NCBI RefSeq assembly: GCF_002343915.1
Contig: NZ_NETK01000001.1
Span: 3,916,001 to 3,980,000 of the forward strand
Source of the DNA: Nannocystis exedens
Lineage (GTDB): Bacteria > Myxococcota_A > Polyangia > Nannocystales > Nannocystaceae
DNA: 64,000 nucleotides
Direction: 5' to 3'
Of this stretch, positions 19,701 through 26,714 are shown piece after piece. The notes under the pieces were generated by a model that worked only from the letters and a program-made list of their open reading frames with translations, did not search any database and was not told the origin of the DNA. Position numbers and translations under genes: made by a program. Position 1 is the first letter of the stretch, and each line of letters opens with the position of its first letter.

Positions 19701-21163
19701 CCGTCAACCAGTCGCTCTCGACCACCCGCCAGCGCCTCTACTTCGGCAGCTGGGAGACCTACCGCGAGCACAAGAACATCAACACCACCAACGACCTCGA
19801 CCTCGAGCGTGAGACCCTCCACGTCCACGACGACCACGGCCGCGTCTGCCTGATCGAGACCAAGACCGTGGACGCCGGCGCCCCCGTCGTCACCCCGGCC
19901 AACGTCGCCCGCTACCAGTACTCCAACCACCTCGGCACCGCGAACCTCGAGCTCGACGACGACGCCGAGGTCATTTCCTACGAGGAGTTCCACCCCTACG
20001 GCACCAGCAGCTACCGCGCCGCCAACAGCGCAATCGAGGTCAGCGCCAAGCGCTACCGCTACACCGGCCAGGAGCGCGACGAAGAGACCGGCCTCGCTTA
20101 CCACGGTTTACGGTATTACATTCCCTGGCTCGCTCGCTGGTCTGCAGCAGACCCCTTCGGTCTTGTGGATGGACCGAACCGGTTCGTCTACGTCAGAAAC
20201 AATCCAGCGCGATTGAATGATCCATCCGGAACCACCGCAGAGGAAGGTAAGCCAAAGAAGTACCAGCCTGCCCCGGGTGCCATCCTAGCCACGGGAACGG
20301 TCGCGGAAGGGGAAACACGACGGCAATTCGCCGGCCGCGTCATTCAAGAGCGCTTCACGAACATTACCGACGCTGCTCGCATTGTGATTGAAGGCGAGTT
20401 GCCCGAGCATGCTGGAATCCCTCAGGACAAGTTCATGGTCGGAGCTCGCGGCGGCATCGAACTACCGGCCGAGGTAGTCGCCGACTTCCACAAACGTTTC
20501 GGAGCCGTCCCCCTCGCAGAAGGAGAACGCTTCACACCCGGCTGGCTGGTTGCAGGTAACGCCACCACCGAAATCAATCCTGCATTATCGAGATTAGCCG
20601 AAGTTGCCTCAGCCGCGCTCGCCCTGGTCGATTTCGCACTTCTTGCGGAAACCTCAGGGTTGCGACAGGTCACCCAGGAAGCTGTAGAGAAAATTACACA
20701 GAAGGTGTCTCAGTTCACTCGCTCAGCGATCGAGCGGGTCCGATCGTGGTTTGGAGCAAGAAACATCAGCGCTCAAGCGCGAGCAGGACGTCCCCCCGTG
20801 CGCCCACATGGAAGGCCCCCTGCGGTAGCAGACGATGCAGCGGATGGTGTCGCCGACGATGTCGCCGACGATGTCGCCGACGATGTCGCCGACGATGTCG
20901 CTGACGGGGTCCGGCTCACCGGAGGTGGCCGAAAAGTTCTAAAAGATCCTCAACTCCAAAGAATGGGAAACAAAACAGTGGCAGAAGTCATTCGGGCACG
21001 CGGCGGGGGGCAAGGGCAAGTCGAGCAGACCAAACATCTAGCCCAAAAAACGCTTGCCGAAGTGGCCAACATGGCCGCCAAGGGCGACGCAGATGCGGCA
21101 ACCGCCATCAAGATGGTCAAGCAGGCGAGAGCGAAAGCTCAGAAATACGGGGGAAGACAATGA
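13733..21163 (+). CDS. Fused TcB-TcC Tc toxin cocoon protein with C-terminal toxin tip
   Basis: 2476 aa. A Pro/Ser/Ala-rich tail (1-87) precedes a SpvB-type domain (SISLPKGGGALKNIGDKFEA at 88-107). FG-GAP loops follow (VDLDGEG, LDINGDGLADI, MTGDGLADIV, DIDGSGTTDLV, about 460-700), then the TcB middle region and RHS/YD repeats to about 2105. The RHS core signature is YTGQERDEETGLAYHG (about 2110-2125), then DPFGLVDGPNRF and YVRNNPARLNDPSG ending at 2166, where the TcC autoproteolytic release of the tip is expected. The remaining ~310 residues are the variable toxin: a helical part, a VADD repeat linker, and a terminal Lys-rich domain from DPQLQRMGNKTVAEVIRARG. I do not recognise the toxin fold. 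Base composition drops visibly in the tip. TcB and TcC are separate genes in many Tc loci; here they are fused. GGGGGAGGG upstream supports the start. Confidence 0.93.
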   Translation: MAMKRDNDATGGRMADPSATQKSNSQSTDSAARPSGHRAGPGPSPAVNNKPQDPREAAPGAAASAGTGPQNSQSPAPAAPNPSELAPSISLPKGGGALKNIGDKFEANAFSGSGGMSIPIAVSPGRGLSPTLALGYSTGAGNGPFGMGWQLSVASISRKTDKGLPTYDDAAEADTFIISDAEDLVPLLEEDGGEWTRKVFNQDDHRVHAYRPRVEAGFARIERWVHLGTGEVHWRTWSRDNVRSTYGTSAASRVADPADPARVFTWLIDQTSDDRGNIVRFEYKEENLEDVDLESLEEHERLAVTQVQAQRYLKRIYYGNATPYAAGGWHFEVLLDYGEHDPYGVETGTWPARPDTFSNFRSCFDLRTRRLCRRILMLHHFEELPVDPYLVAATELTYSESPTATLLTAARHRGYLYSNGAYSHKAYPPVEFTYSTAQIDPSLRLVDADTLKDVPGALGGRFELVDLDGEGLPGLLTEQAGHWYYKRNEGNGTFGPLRGLASLPSNARLGSQRLLDLDGDGALSLTSFSGPAPGFYERPLPMCGVAAEDWQAFRSFRAVPNIDLDAPNVQLLDINGDGLADILVCEDNRFIWYPSEGHDGYGEPRVLSRPRDERVGPQLIWTDPQQAIYFTDMTGDGLADIVRVRNGSVVYWPNLGYGRFGRQIGMRGAPVFDRPDRFRADRLRIGDIDGSGTTDLVYVRQDGARLWRNQAGNSFSEAVQVDIPPVDSLSSVQLADILGKGTAALVWSTDLPHRQGTHIAFVDLMSAGKPYLMLSSKNNMGAETRVEYAPSTRFYLEDRAAGRPWKTRLPFPTHVIERVEVRDHVTGHTFVQRYRYHHGYFDGPEREFRGFGMVETEDTESWADYNSPKLFPTGHQIVDEELHSPPVLTKTWFHTGAYLGGTSLAHCYSDEYYSDKTDDFPNGVAIDLPETLIPDGLTPIEAREAVRALRGRALRVEVYGRDGSEEQVHPYTVSEANFAVRLLQPRGDQKHAAFLVHDRESLSYHYERDPADPRVSQSAVLEVDEFGSPVRSVSVAYRKPIALGARDEQLATSIVLTESDLLNVHDQPDTYRLGVPVELRSYELHGLEGDPADPFTHAELLAHADAATEVPYHGPVTAGEKKRLLSRAQVYYYSDNLAARLSLGQCGLRALPYETLTLAFTQAQLDAVFLNDELTGLALDTEGGYRGDNGLWWRPSGRVIFDPANFYRVTESRDVFGNATTFSHDAHSLLIESAEDALGKTITAHNDYRLLAPDLVTDPNGNRRAVAFDALGMVVKTAVMGKDGSSDGDTLNDPTTEIEYDLTVIPAVVHTIVRENHGVGNQAFQHSYAYSGGLGQVVLQKVQAEPGLAPKRNGNGDLVFDNGELVFEDITPNPRWVGNGRVIVDNKGNPVKQYEPFFDSSPGYTDEQELVEWGVTPFIHYDPLGRMMRTDLPDGTFIKVAFTPWQQVTHDANDNVLASDWYAERAALAGGTPHNDGEKYAALHAEPHDSTPTTALLDNLGRPFLVIADNGLYENNLPQKFETRTKLDIEGNVLVVEDARGNTAEENIFAPGGLQLETLSVDAGTRRALPNALGNPLRGWDSRQNVRRWTYDDLNRPTHAYLKHAADPEVLQQRIVYGESLGVSADVTNHLGQVYRVYDSAGVLTSLAYDFKGNLLATERRLAEDYKTTPDWIDLLTLTDPALVHAAAAPLLEAETFTTSWTYDALNRVRTQTTPDDSVTTQTFGLGGMLQSVAVNVRGALSATDIVTNIDYNARGQRLLIAYGNGSTTDYEYDPKNFRVTRIHTERPHTDPDLRTVQDLRYHYDPSGNIAQIRDQAQQGVFFDNDYVDPTQSFRYDPTYRLVEATGREHDALPMRTAEGFAPIAHPQDTQAQRNYRQLYTYDPVGNITQMAHRVVVDDVEQIAWRRGYLYATAGNRLLRTSLPADDFNDPPNYSVEYQHDAHGNMTAMPTIPGGLTWDDDDRLHSSDAIGGGITYYVYDGAGQRVRKVTVNQSLSTTRQRLYFGSWETYREHKNINTTNDLDLERETLHVHDDHGRVCLIETKTVDAGAPVVTPANVARYQYSNHLGTANLELDDDAEVISYEEFHPYGTSSYRAANSAIEVSAKRYRYTGQERDEETGLAYHGLRYYIPWLARWSAADPFGLVDGPNRFVYVRNNPARLNDPSGTTAEEGKPKKYQPAPGAILATGTVAEGETRRQFAGRVIQERFTNITDAARIVIEGELPEHAGIPQDKFMVGARGGIELPAEVVADFHKRFGAVPLAEGERFTPGWLVAGNATTEINPALSRLAEVASAALALVDFALLAETSGLRQVTQEAVEKITQKVSQFTRSAIERVRSWFGARNISAQARAGRPPVRPHGRPPAVADDAADGVADDVADDVADDVADDVADGVRLTGGGRKVLKDPQLQRMGNKTVAEVIRARGGGQGQVEQTKHLAQKTLAEVANMAAKGDADAATAIKMVKQARAKAQKYGGRQ
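20849..20908 (+). repeat. 12-bp tandem repeat GTCGCCGACGAT (about 5 units) in the toxin tip
   Basis: Four near-perfect copies of GTCGCCGACGAT and a fifth degenerate copy encode VADD repeated in frame. The array separates the N-terminal half of the TcC tip from the last ~85 residues, so it looks like a length-variable linker in front of the terminal toxin domain. Confidence 0.9.
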
Positions 21164-21618
21164 TGCGCGATGAAACTTCACTTGAGGCCGTAAGCAGAAT
21201 TATCGACTCCGGTCTCCCGCTCACCTCGGTTGAGTTCTGCATGGACTCTGATCTTCCCAGCGATCCCGTGGCCTTCAGGTTCTCATTCGAGGACGAAAGT
21301 TTCTGTGTCTCTGCCAACGGTCATGACGACACCATCATTGTCTCAAGAGACATGCCGAATGAGTACGCGAGTTATCCCTCTCGCGCATTTCTCATGCTCT
21401 CGCCTCCTTGGAACGGCGCTCTCGGAGCAAAGTTGATCTGGGTATGGACTCTTGAGAATCAAAGAGGCTATTTTGACGGAATTCAGCTTCAGTTCGAACA
21501 TTTAGATTCGCCCCCCCCCTTTTCCATTCAGATGATTGCACTGGCTTCCACGCTGAGAGTCTTCCATCTCGCAAAATTGGATTTCACCAGGATGTCTCAA
21601 CTGCCTGAGACGTCCTGA
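21160..21618 (+). CDS. Probable immunity protein for the TcC toxin tip
   Basis: 152 aa, starting MMRDETSLEAVSRIIDSGLP. Its ATG overlaps the TGA of the TcB-TcC gene (ATGA at 21160-21163), so the two are translationally coupled. This is the classic layout of a polymorphic toxin tip and its antidote. The protein is acidic, has no signal peptide or membrane segment, and so should act in the cytoplasm. A central aromatic patch (LIWVWTLENQRGYFDGIQLQFEHL) recalls small immunity-type DUF families (possibly DUF6334, not certain). Its lower GC content matches the toxin tip rather than the Tc body, as expected if tip and immunity move together. Function is inferred from position and size. Confidence 0.7.
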   Translation: MMRDETSLEAVSRIIDSGLPLTSVEFCMDSDLPSDPVAFRFSFEDESFCVSANGHDDTIIVSRDMPNEYASYPSRAFLMLSPPWNGALGAKLIWVWTLENQRGYFDGIQLQFEHLDSPPPFSIQMIALASTLRVFHLAKLDFTRMSQLPETS

Positions 21619-21651
21619 CGCGGCAGTGCTTGAACTATCCGGCAGCATCGT

Positions 21652-21721
21652 CGAGTGGGGTGACACCCCGCTCATCCACTACGATCCCCTGGGCCGGGTC
21701 GTGCGCACGGACATGCCCGAC
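21652..21721 (+). pseudogene. Truncated TcB fragment (copy of about 17965-18035)
   Basis: The fragment reads VEWGDTPLIHYDPLGRVVRT then DMPD. It closely matches VEWGVTPFIHYDPLGRMMRT in the intact TcB-TcC gene. It is cut off exactly at the left inverted repeat of the IS66 element. It is a leftover of a second tcB/tcC copy that once continued rightwards. Confidence 0.8.
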
Positions 21722-21791
21722 GTATCCGTCCGGAAGACTGCGTCGTGAATCGAGATCCTCGAGCAGCTACAAGGCCCCTCGAGGAGGATCG

Positions 21792-21998
21792 ATGTCGAGG
21801 AAGCGTAACGACTTGAAGGAAGAGCGCGGCGCGGTCGTGCTGGCGCCGCAGCCGGTGAAGCGGGGTAGCTTCGCGTTGCTGGTACCGGACGACATGAAGT
21901 GGGAGGTTCGAGGCGTGAGCGGCGGCTACCGGATCGACTTCCGGCCGATGACACCGCAGGAGCGGGCGCGTCGGCTCCGGGAGTGGAGGCAGCTGTGA
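21792..21998 (+). CDS. Small IS66-associated ORF
   Basis: 68 aa, starting MSRKRNDLKEERGAVVLAPQ, with a strong GAGGAGGAT ribosome binding site five bases upstream. Its TGA overlaps the GTG of tnpA (GTGA), so it is coupled to the transposition genes and lies inside the IS66 terminal repeats. The C-terminus YRIDFRPMTPQERARRLREW is basic. I do not recognise a defined function. It may be an accessory IS66 ORF or a passenger that supplies translation initiation for tnpA. Confidence 0.6.
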   Translation: MSRKRNDLKEERGAVVLAPQPVKRGSFALLVPDDMKWEVRGVSGGYRIDFRPMTPQERARRLREWRQL

Positions 21999-22357
21999 CG
22001 GCGAGCAAGGTGGCGGATCCGGCGATCTGGGAGAAGCGGGTCGAGGCCCTCGAGGCGAGCGGGCGGAGCTGCCGGGAGTATGCGAAGCAGATCGGCGTCA
22101 ACCCGCACACGCTGGCAGGCTGGCGGTGGAAGCTGCGGCAGCGAGCTCGGACGGGAGCGACGCCGGCGAGGCCCCGCGCAGCGGCGGCGAGCGAGCGCGA
22201 GTTCGTGGAGGTGACAAAGCAGGTGGCAGCGGCGCTGGTGGCGGAGACCGGGGTGATCGAGGTCGAGCTCGGCGGCGCGGTGGTGCGAGTCCGCGGCGAG
22301 GTCGACGGCGAGATGCTCGCGCGGGTGCTCGGCGCGGTGGGGGGACGGCGCGGATGA
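21995..22357 (+). CDS. tnpA: IS66 family accessory protein TnpA
   Basis: 120 aa from a GTG start that overlaps the preceding stop. The N-terminal half (WEKRVEALEASGRSCREYAK then QIGVNPHTLAGWRWKLRQ) is a helix-turn-helix of the kind seen in IS66 OrfA/TnpA. The C-terminal half (FVEV, then IEVELGGAVVRVRGEVDGE) is the usual IS66 beta region. It is needed with TnpB for IS66 transposition. The ATGA overlap with tnpB shows tight coupling, and the frame is intact. Confidence 0.88.
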   Translation: MTASKVADPAIWEKRVEALEASGRSCREYAKQIGVNPHTLAGWRWKLRQRARTGATPARPRAAAASEREFVEVTKQVAAALVAETGVIEVELGGAVVRVRGEVDGEMLARVLGAVGGRRG

Positions 22358-22728
22358 TCCCGAAGAACGTCCGCGTTTTCGTATGCACCGAGCCGCAGGA
22401 CATGCGGCGAGGATTTGATCGGCTGGCGCTGGCGGTGCGGGCGGAGATGGGCGGCGATCCGCGGAGCGGCGCGGTCTTCGTGTTCTTGAGCCGGCGCGCC
22501 GACAGGCTCAAGCTGCTGTGGTGGGACCACAATGGCTTCGCGGTGCTGTACAAGCGACTGCACCGCGCGACGACGACGGCGCCGAAGGCCGCGAGTCCTT
22601 CGCAGCGCTCGATCGAGATCGACGAGAAGAGCCTCGGTGCGCTGCTACGGGGCATCCCGCGAGCTGCAGGACGTGGGCGTGAAAACGCTCTTGACGTGGG
22701 CGCGCGAACGAGTAGTAAGGACGCGTGA
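22354..22728 (+). CDS. tnpB: IS66 family accessory protein TnpB
   Basis: 124 aa, starting MIPKNVRVFVCTEPQDMRRG. The motif DMRRGFDRLALAV followed by GAVFVFLSRRADRLKLLWWD is the hallmark of IS66 Orf2 (TnpB). It begins inside the tnpA stop (ATGA) and its own TGA overlaps the GTG of tnpC, so tnpA, tnpB and tnpC form one translationally coupled unit. Length and motifs are normal and no disruption is seen. Its biochemical role within IS66 transposition is not defined by the sequence. Confidence 0.9.
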   Translation: MIPKNVRVFVCTEPQDMRRGFDRLALAVRAEMGGDPRSGAVFVFLSRRADRLKLLWWDHNGFAVLYKRLHRATTTAPKAASPSQRSIEIDEKSLGALLRGIPRAAGRGRENALDVGARTSSKDA

Positions 22729-24435
22729 GCGAGATCGAGCTCCTGCGCAGCGAACTCGAGAGCAAGGAGGGCGAACTGCTCGCGCTGCGCGAGGCGCTGT
22801 CGAAGGCGTCCTCGGACCGCGAGCAGTACCGGGCGCTCTACATGCAATTGCTCGAGCGCTGTCGGCTGCTCGAGAAGGGGATCGTCGTCGGGAAGAAGGC
22901 CGAGCGCTTCCAGGGCGACGAGGAGGCGCAGCTGTCGATGCGCCTCCTGGGCATGCTGCTCGGCCCGGGCGAAGCCGAGGCGAGCGCGGACGAGGATAAC
23001 CTCGACGACGCGCTGGCCGAGGAGCTCGACGGAGACGAGGACGACGAGGCGAGCACGACCCGCCCCACGGATGCGTGTGAGCCGCGGCGGCGCCGTCGCG
23101 GGCGGCGCAAGCTGCCGGAGGCGCTGCCGCGCGTCGAGGTCGAGGTCCTGCCGCCGGAGGTGCTGCTGGAGGGCCTCGAGAACTTCGAGCGGATCGGCGA
23201 GGTCGTCAGCAAGACCGTCGAGCGCCGACCGGGCGCGATGGTGGTCGCGCGGGTCGTGCGGCCGAAGTTTGTCCGCAAGGACACGTCGGCCGAGTCGATC
23301 GAGGCCCAGCTGGCCGATGAGACACCCGAAGCGCCGGCGGTGTTGATCGCACCGCCGCCGGAGAAGCCGATCGAGCGCGGCCTGGCCGGGCCCGGGCTCC
23401 TGGCCCACACCATCGTGCTGCGCTGGGGCGATCACATGCCCGCCCACCGCCAGGAGGCGATCCACGCCCGCGAGGGCCTTCCGCTGTCGCGCCAGACGAT
23501 CTGCAGCTGGCACCAGCAGCTCGCCGACCTGGTCGAGCCGCTCGTCGACGCGATGATGGCCGACGCCTTCCTGTCGCCGTACGTCTGCGTCGACGCGACC
23601 GGGGTGCTCGTGCAGGCGCCCGAGCAGTGTCAGCGCGCCCACTTCTGGGTGCTCGTCGCGCCGGGCCGGCATGTGCTGTATCGATTCTCGCCGAGGCACG
23701 ACAGCGAGGCCGTCGATCGCCTGCTCGCCGGTTACAAGGGCTATCTCGTCTCCGACGCCGCGACCGTCTACGACCACCTCTTCCGCGACGGCGCCGTCGT
23801 CGAGGTCGCGTGCTGGGCTCACTGCAGGCGCTACTTCTTCAAGGCGCTGGGCACTGAGCCGGAGCTCGCCAAGCACGCGCTCGGGCTGATCCGCAAGCTC
23901 TTCAAGGTCGAGGAGAAGCTGGCCGACGAGAGCCGCAAGCGGCGCGAGTCGGTCCGCCGCAAGCTGTCCGCGCCGATCGTCGACGAATTCTTCGCGTGGT
24001 GCGCCCACCAATGCGAGGTCGCCCTCGACGGCTCGCCGCTCGCCGCAGCCCTGACCTACGCCACCAACCAGAAGGCCGCGCTGCGGCGCTTCCTGGACGA
24101 CGGCCGTCTGCCCCTCCACAACAACATCTCCGAGCGCGCGCTGCGGCGCGAGGCGGTCGGTCGCAAAAACTGGCTCTTCGTCGGCAGCGACGACGGCGCC
24201 CGCGCCAACACGCTCTTCGTGTCCCTGCTGGCCAGCTGCCAGATGCACGGCATCGAGCCCCTCGGCTACCTCCGCGACCTCCTGTGCCTGCTGCCCTCCT
24301 GGCCGCGCCCCCGCGTCCTCGAGCTCGCCCCCCGCCTTCTGGCAGGAAACGCTCAAGCAGCCAGAGGCTCAGCAGCTCCTCGCCGCCAACCTCTTCCGCC
24401 GTATCGCCCTCGGCGAGCATCCGACCGCGATGTAG
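22725..24435 (+). pseudogene. tnpC: IS66 family transposase TnpC, frameshifted near the C-terminus
   Basis: DDE transposase starting at GTG 22725. It has an N-terminal coiled coil (ELESKEGELLALREALSKAS), a central Arg-rich segment, and a catalytic core with VCVDATGVLV (first Asp), GYLVSDAATVYDH (second Asp) and PLHNNISERALRREAVGRKN (Glu). The core ends LASCQMHGIEPLGYLRDLLC as in IS66. At about 24330-24336 the reading frame shifts in a C-rich run. The natural tail (FWQETLKQPEAQQLLAANLF, ending EHPTAM at the TAG 24433-24435) is in another frame, and the original frame runs on into downstream rhs sequence. Only the last ~35 residues are affected, so residual activity is possible but doubtful. 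Confidence 0.85.
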
Positions 24436-24481
24436 CCCAGGCGCCCCCGACCGAGCCAGACGCAGTCTGTCGGACGATTAC

Positions 24482-26057
24482 GCACCATTCGCCCGAACCC
24501 CGACCCCGACCTGCGCACCGTCCAGGACCTGCGCTACCACTACGATCCCGTCGGCAACATCGCCCGGATCCGCGACGAAGCTCAGCAGGGCGTCTTCTTC
24601 GACAACGCCTACGCCGACCCCACCCAGTCCTTCGTCTACGACGGCCTCTACCGCCTCACCTCCGCCACGGGCCGCGAGCACGCCACCCTGACGATGCCCA
24701 CCCCCGAGGGCTTCGCGCCCATTGCGCACCCGCAGGACACCCAGGCGCAGCGCACTACACCCAGAGATACACCTACGACCCGGTCGGCAACATCCTGCGG
24801 ATGAAGCATGAATCCGGCATGTCGGTTGTCTGGGAGCGCGGTTACGCCTACCATCCCGGTGGCAACCAGCTCCGGGCCACCAGCGCCGCCCTCGACGACA
24901 TCGACGACCCGCCGAACTACACCGTCCTCTACTCGCACGACGCTCACGGCAACATGACCGCCATGCCCAACATCCCCGGGGGCCTCACCTGAGACGACGA
25001 CGATCGCCTGCAGAGCAGCGATTCCATCGGCGGCGGCAAGACCTACTACGTCTACGACGGCGCCGGCCAGCGCGTCCGCAAGGTCCACGTCAATCTCTCG
25101 GGCTCCACCAGCAAGCAGCGCCTCTACTTCGGCAGCTGGGAGACCTACCGCGAGCACAAGAACATCAACACGACGAACGACCTCGACCTCGAGCGCGAGA
25201 CCCTCCACGTCCACGACGATCACGGCCGCATCTGCCTCATCGAAACCAAGACCGTCGACGCCGGCGCACCCGTCGTCACCCCGGCCAACGTCGCCCGCTA
25301 CCAGTACTTTAACCACCTCGGCACGGCGAACCTCGAGCTCGACGACGACGCCGAGGTCATCAGCTACGAGGAGTTCCACCCCTACGGCACGAGCAGCTAC
25401 CGCGCCGCCAACAGCGCCATCGAAGTCAGCGCCAAGCGCTACCGCTACACCGGCCAGGAACGCGACGAGGAAACCGGCCTCGCGTACCATGGGGCCCGCT
25501 ACTACGCTCCATGGCTAGGGAGGTGGACCGCCGCCGACCCGATCGGCTTGGGCGACGGACTGAACCGATTCTCCTACAGCCAGAATAAGCCTAGTCCGGA
25601 TTTCTCACCACGGATGGGTGGGGGCCCGCCAAGCGCCTGTCAGGGGGCTTGGTGGAAGGGTGTTGGACGCCGTCGACGTGAGCCGGGAGGGGCGCTCGTT
25701 ACGCCCCACTGCTGGCGCGAGATCGAGCTGTTAGATGGATTACAAAGCCGGCTGCGTCGCACAACCACCAACAAAGGCTTCGGCCGTGCATTTACGAGCG
25801 CCCTCCGCAATGCGGAGAAAATTCATTTTAATCTCACCGGCATCAGAAACTTCGGCGAGGCGTTCCAACTTGGGAAAGCAGGGCTTAAGTACAAATGGAA
25901 TCGCGAGAGTCTGGAATTTTTACCTCAGAACGCCACCAACACTGAGTTCACCACCGTACTTCGTACGCCAGAATTCTTGTCAAAGACACAGTTCTGGCGG
26001 GACGGCAAGCGCGTCTCCACTGAAACGGTCCTCCGGGAGGCAGGCATTGCAGAGTAG
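24482..26057 (+). pseudogene. Decayed TcC/RHS core fragment with a second toxin tip
   Basis: From PDPDLRTVQDLRYHYDPVGN onward this closely matches the intact TcC (from about 19110). It ends with the core signature YTGQERDEETGLAYHGARYY, DPIGLGDGLNRFSYSQN. There is a frameshift at about 24756 and a TGG-to-TGA stop at 24990-24992, after which the frame stays open to TAG 26055-26057. The core is followed by a ~170-bp foreign stretch and then a tip unrelated to the first one: NKGFGRAFTSALRNAEKIHF, then FTTVLRTPEFLSKTQFWRDG, ending LREAGIAE. The tip resembles RHS/CdiA-type C-terminal toxins with a KIHFNL...LSKTxFxxxG pattern, but I cannot name its activity. No start codon of its own is evident, so it is probably silent unless recombined onto the intact gene. 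Confidence 0.75.
25591..25760 (+). other. Foreign ~170-bp stretch at the RHS core/toxin-tip junction
   Basis: Between the end of the RHS core (NRFSYSQNKP) and the second toxin tip lies DNA (starting CGGATTTCTCACC) that matches neither the intact TcC nor a typical tip. It codes for low-complexity GGGPPSACQGAWWKGVGRRR in the surrounding frame. It looks like the end of an insertion element or a MITE-like scrap. No inverted repeats could be confirmed by eye. Confidence 0.35.
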
Positions 26058-26068
26058 GAGTCTTGAGA

Positions 26069-26422
26069 ATGTGGAAACGACTTTCGGATCCAACGACATC
26101 AACGGTCTACAAGAACGAACCTCGCTCAACCCCGGCCATCATCCGTCTCATGGATGAATTCCGCAATGACGATTGCGCAGACCGTGTGTACGCCACAACA
26201 TCGCTTGGCTCCGTAAGCTTTACCCTTGCGCCTGACTTCTCGTTGGCGGACGCATTTCCCGCTGTCAGCATTTCCCCGCGTCCTCCCCTGTTCACCGTTG
26301 CTTACTTCCCGGCGAGGTCTCGCCAAGCTGAAGCATCACGCGTATGCAAGGAAGACGAACTTCGGCACGTCGTCGAATTGTATCTACTACGTTTGTTGTC
26401 AGAAGCCTCCGAAGTTAGGTAA
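26069..26422 (+). CDS. Candidate immunity protein for the second toxin tip
   Basis: 117 aa, starting MWKRLSDPTTSTVYKNEPRS. It begins 11 bp after the stop of the second toxin tip, with GGAG eight bases before the ATG (a TTG six bases earlier is too close to it). Size, position and lack of signal peptide fit a cytoplasmic immunity protein. It shows no similarity by eye to the immunity protein at 21160, as expected since the two tips differ. It ends just before another tcB scrap. If expressed, it could protect against kin carrying this tip even though the local toxin is broken. Confidence 0.5.
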   Translation: MWKRLSDPTTSTVYKNEPRSTPAIIRLMDEFRNDDCADRVYATTSLGSVSFTLAPDFSLADAFPAVSISPRPPLFTVAYFPARSRQAEASRVCKEDELRHVVELYLLRLLSEASEVR

Positions 26423-26476
26423 CGACAGCTCACACGCCGAACCTTGAAGGTCATCGCCTCGCGAGGCCACCGACCG

Positions 26477-26713
26477 CGGATCCTCATGCTCCACCACTTC
26501 GTGGAGCTGCCCGTCGACCCGTACCTCGTCGCCACCACCGAGCTCACCTATGCCGAGAACCCGACCGCCACGCTCCTGACCGCCGCCAGGCACCGTGGTT
26601 ATGTCTATTCCAGCGGCGCCTATTCCCACAAGGCCTACCCGCCGGTCGAGTTCACATACTCCGCCGCGGAGATCGATCCCGCCCTCCGCCTCGTCGATGC
26701 CGACACATTAAAA
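26477..26713 (+). pseudogene. Truncated TcB fragment (copy of about 14850-15089)
   Basis: Encodes ILMLHHFVELPVDPYLVATT through AYSHKAYPPVEFTYSAAEID to LVDADTLK. It is nearly identical to residues about 375-452 of the intact TcB-TcC. It is cut at both ends: on the left by unrelated sequence, on the right by the ISL3-like terminus. Relative to the intact gene, it lies out of order (an N-terminal piece downstream of a C-terminal piece). Confidence 0.85.
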
Positions 26714-26714
26714 G

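Larger units (their letters stand above)
21722..24481 (+). mobile_element. IS66-family insertion sequence (2760 bp)
   Basis: Left (21722-21744) and right (24459-24481, inverted) terminal repeats match at 19 of 23 positions, beginning GTATCCG and GTAATCG with an identical inner block AGACTGCGTC. Between them lie four overlapping genes: a 68-aa ORF, tnpA, tnpB and tnpC. The 8 bp outside the left end (TGCCCGAC) and outside the right end (GCACCATT) differ, so no target duplication is visible. The two flanks come from different parts of the tcB/tcC sequence (about 18035 and about 19095 of the intact gene). That fits a deletion or exchange after insertion. Confidence 0.92.

Noticed and set aside
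20849..20908. Short tandem repeat considered as a CRISPR array
   Set aside because: Units of 12 bp without spacers, in frame within the toxin gene.
22098..24356. Minus-strand 752-codon frame across the IS66 element
   Set aside because: Antisense of tnpA/B/C, whose motifs and coupled starts are unambiguous.
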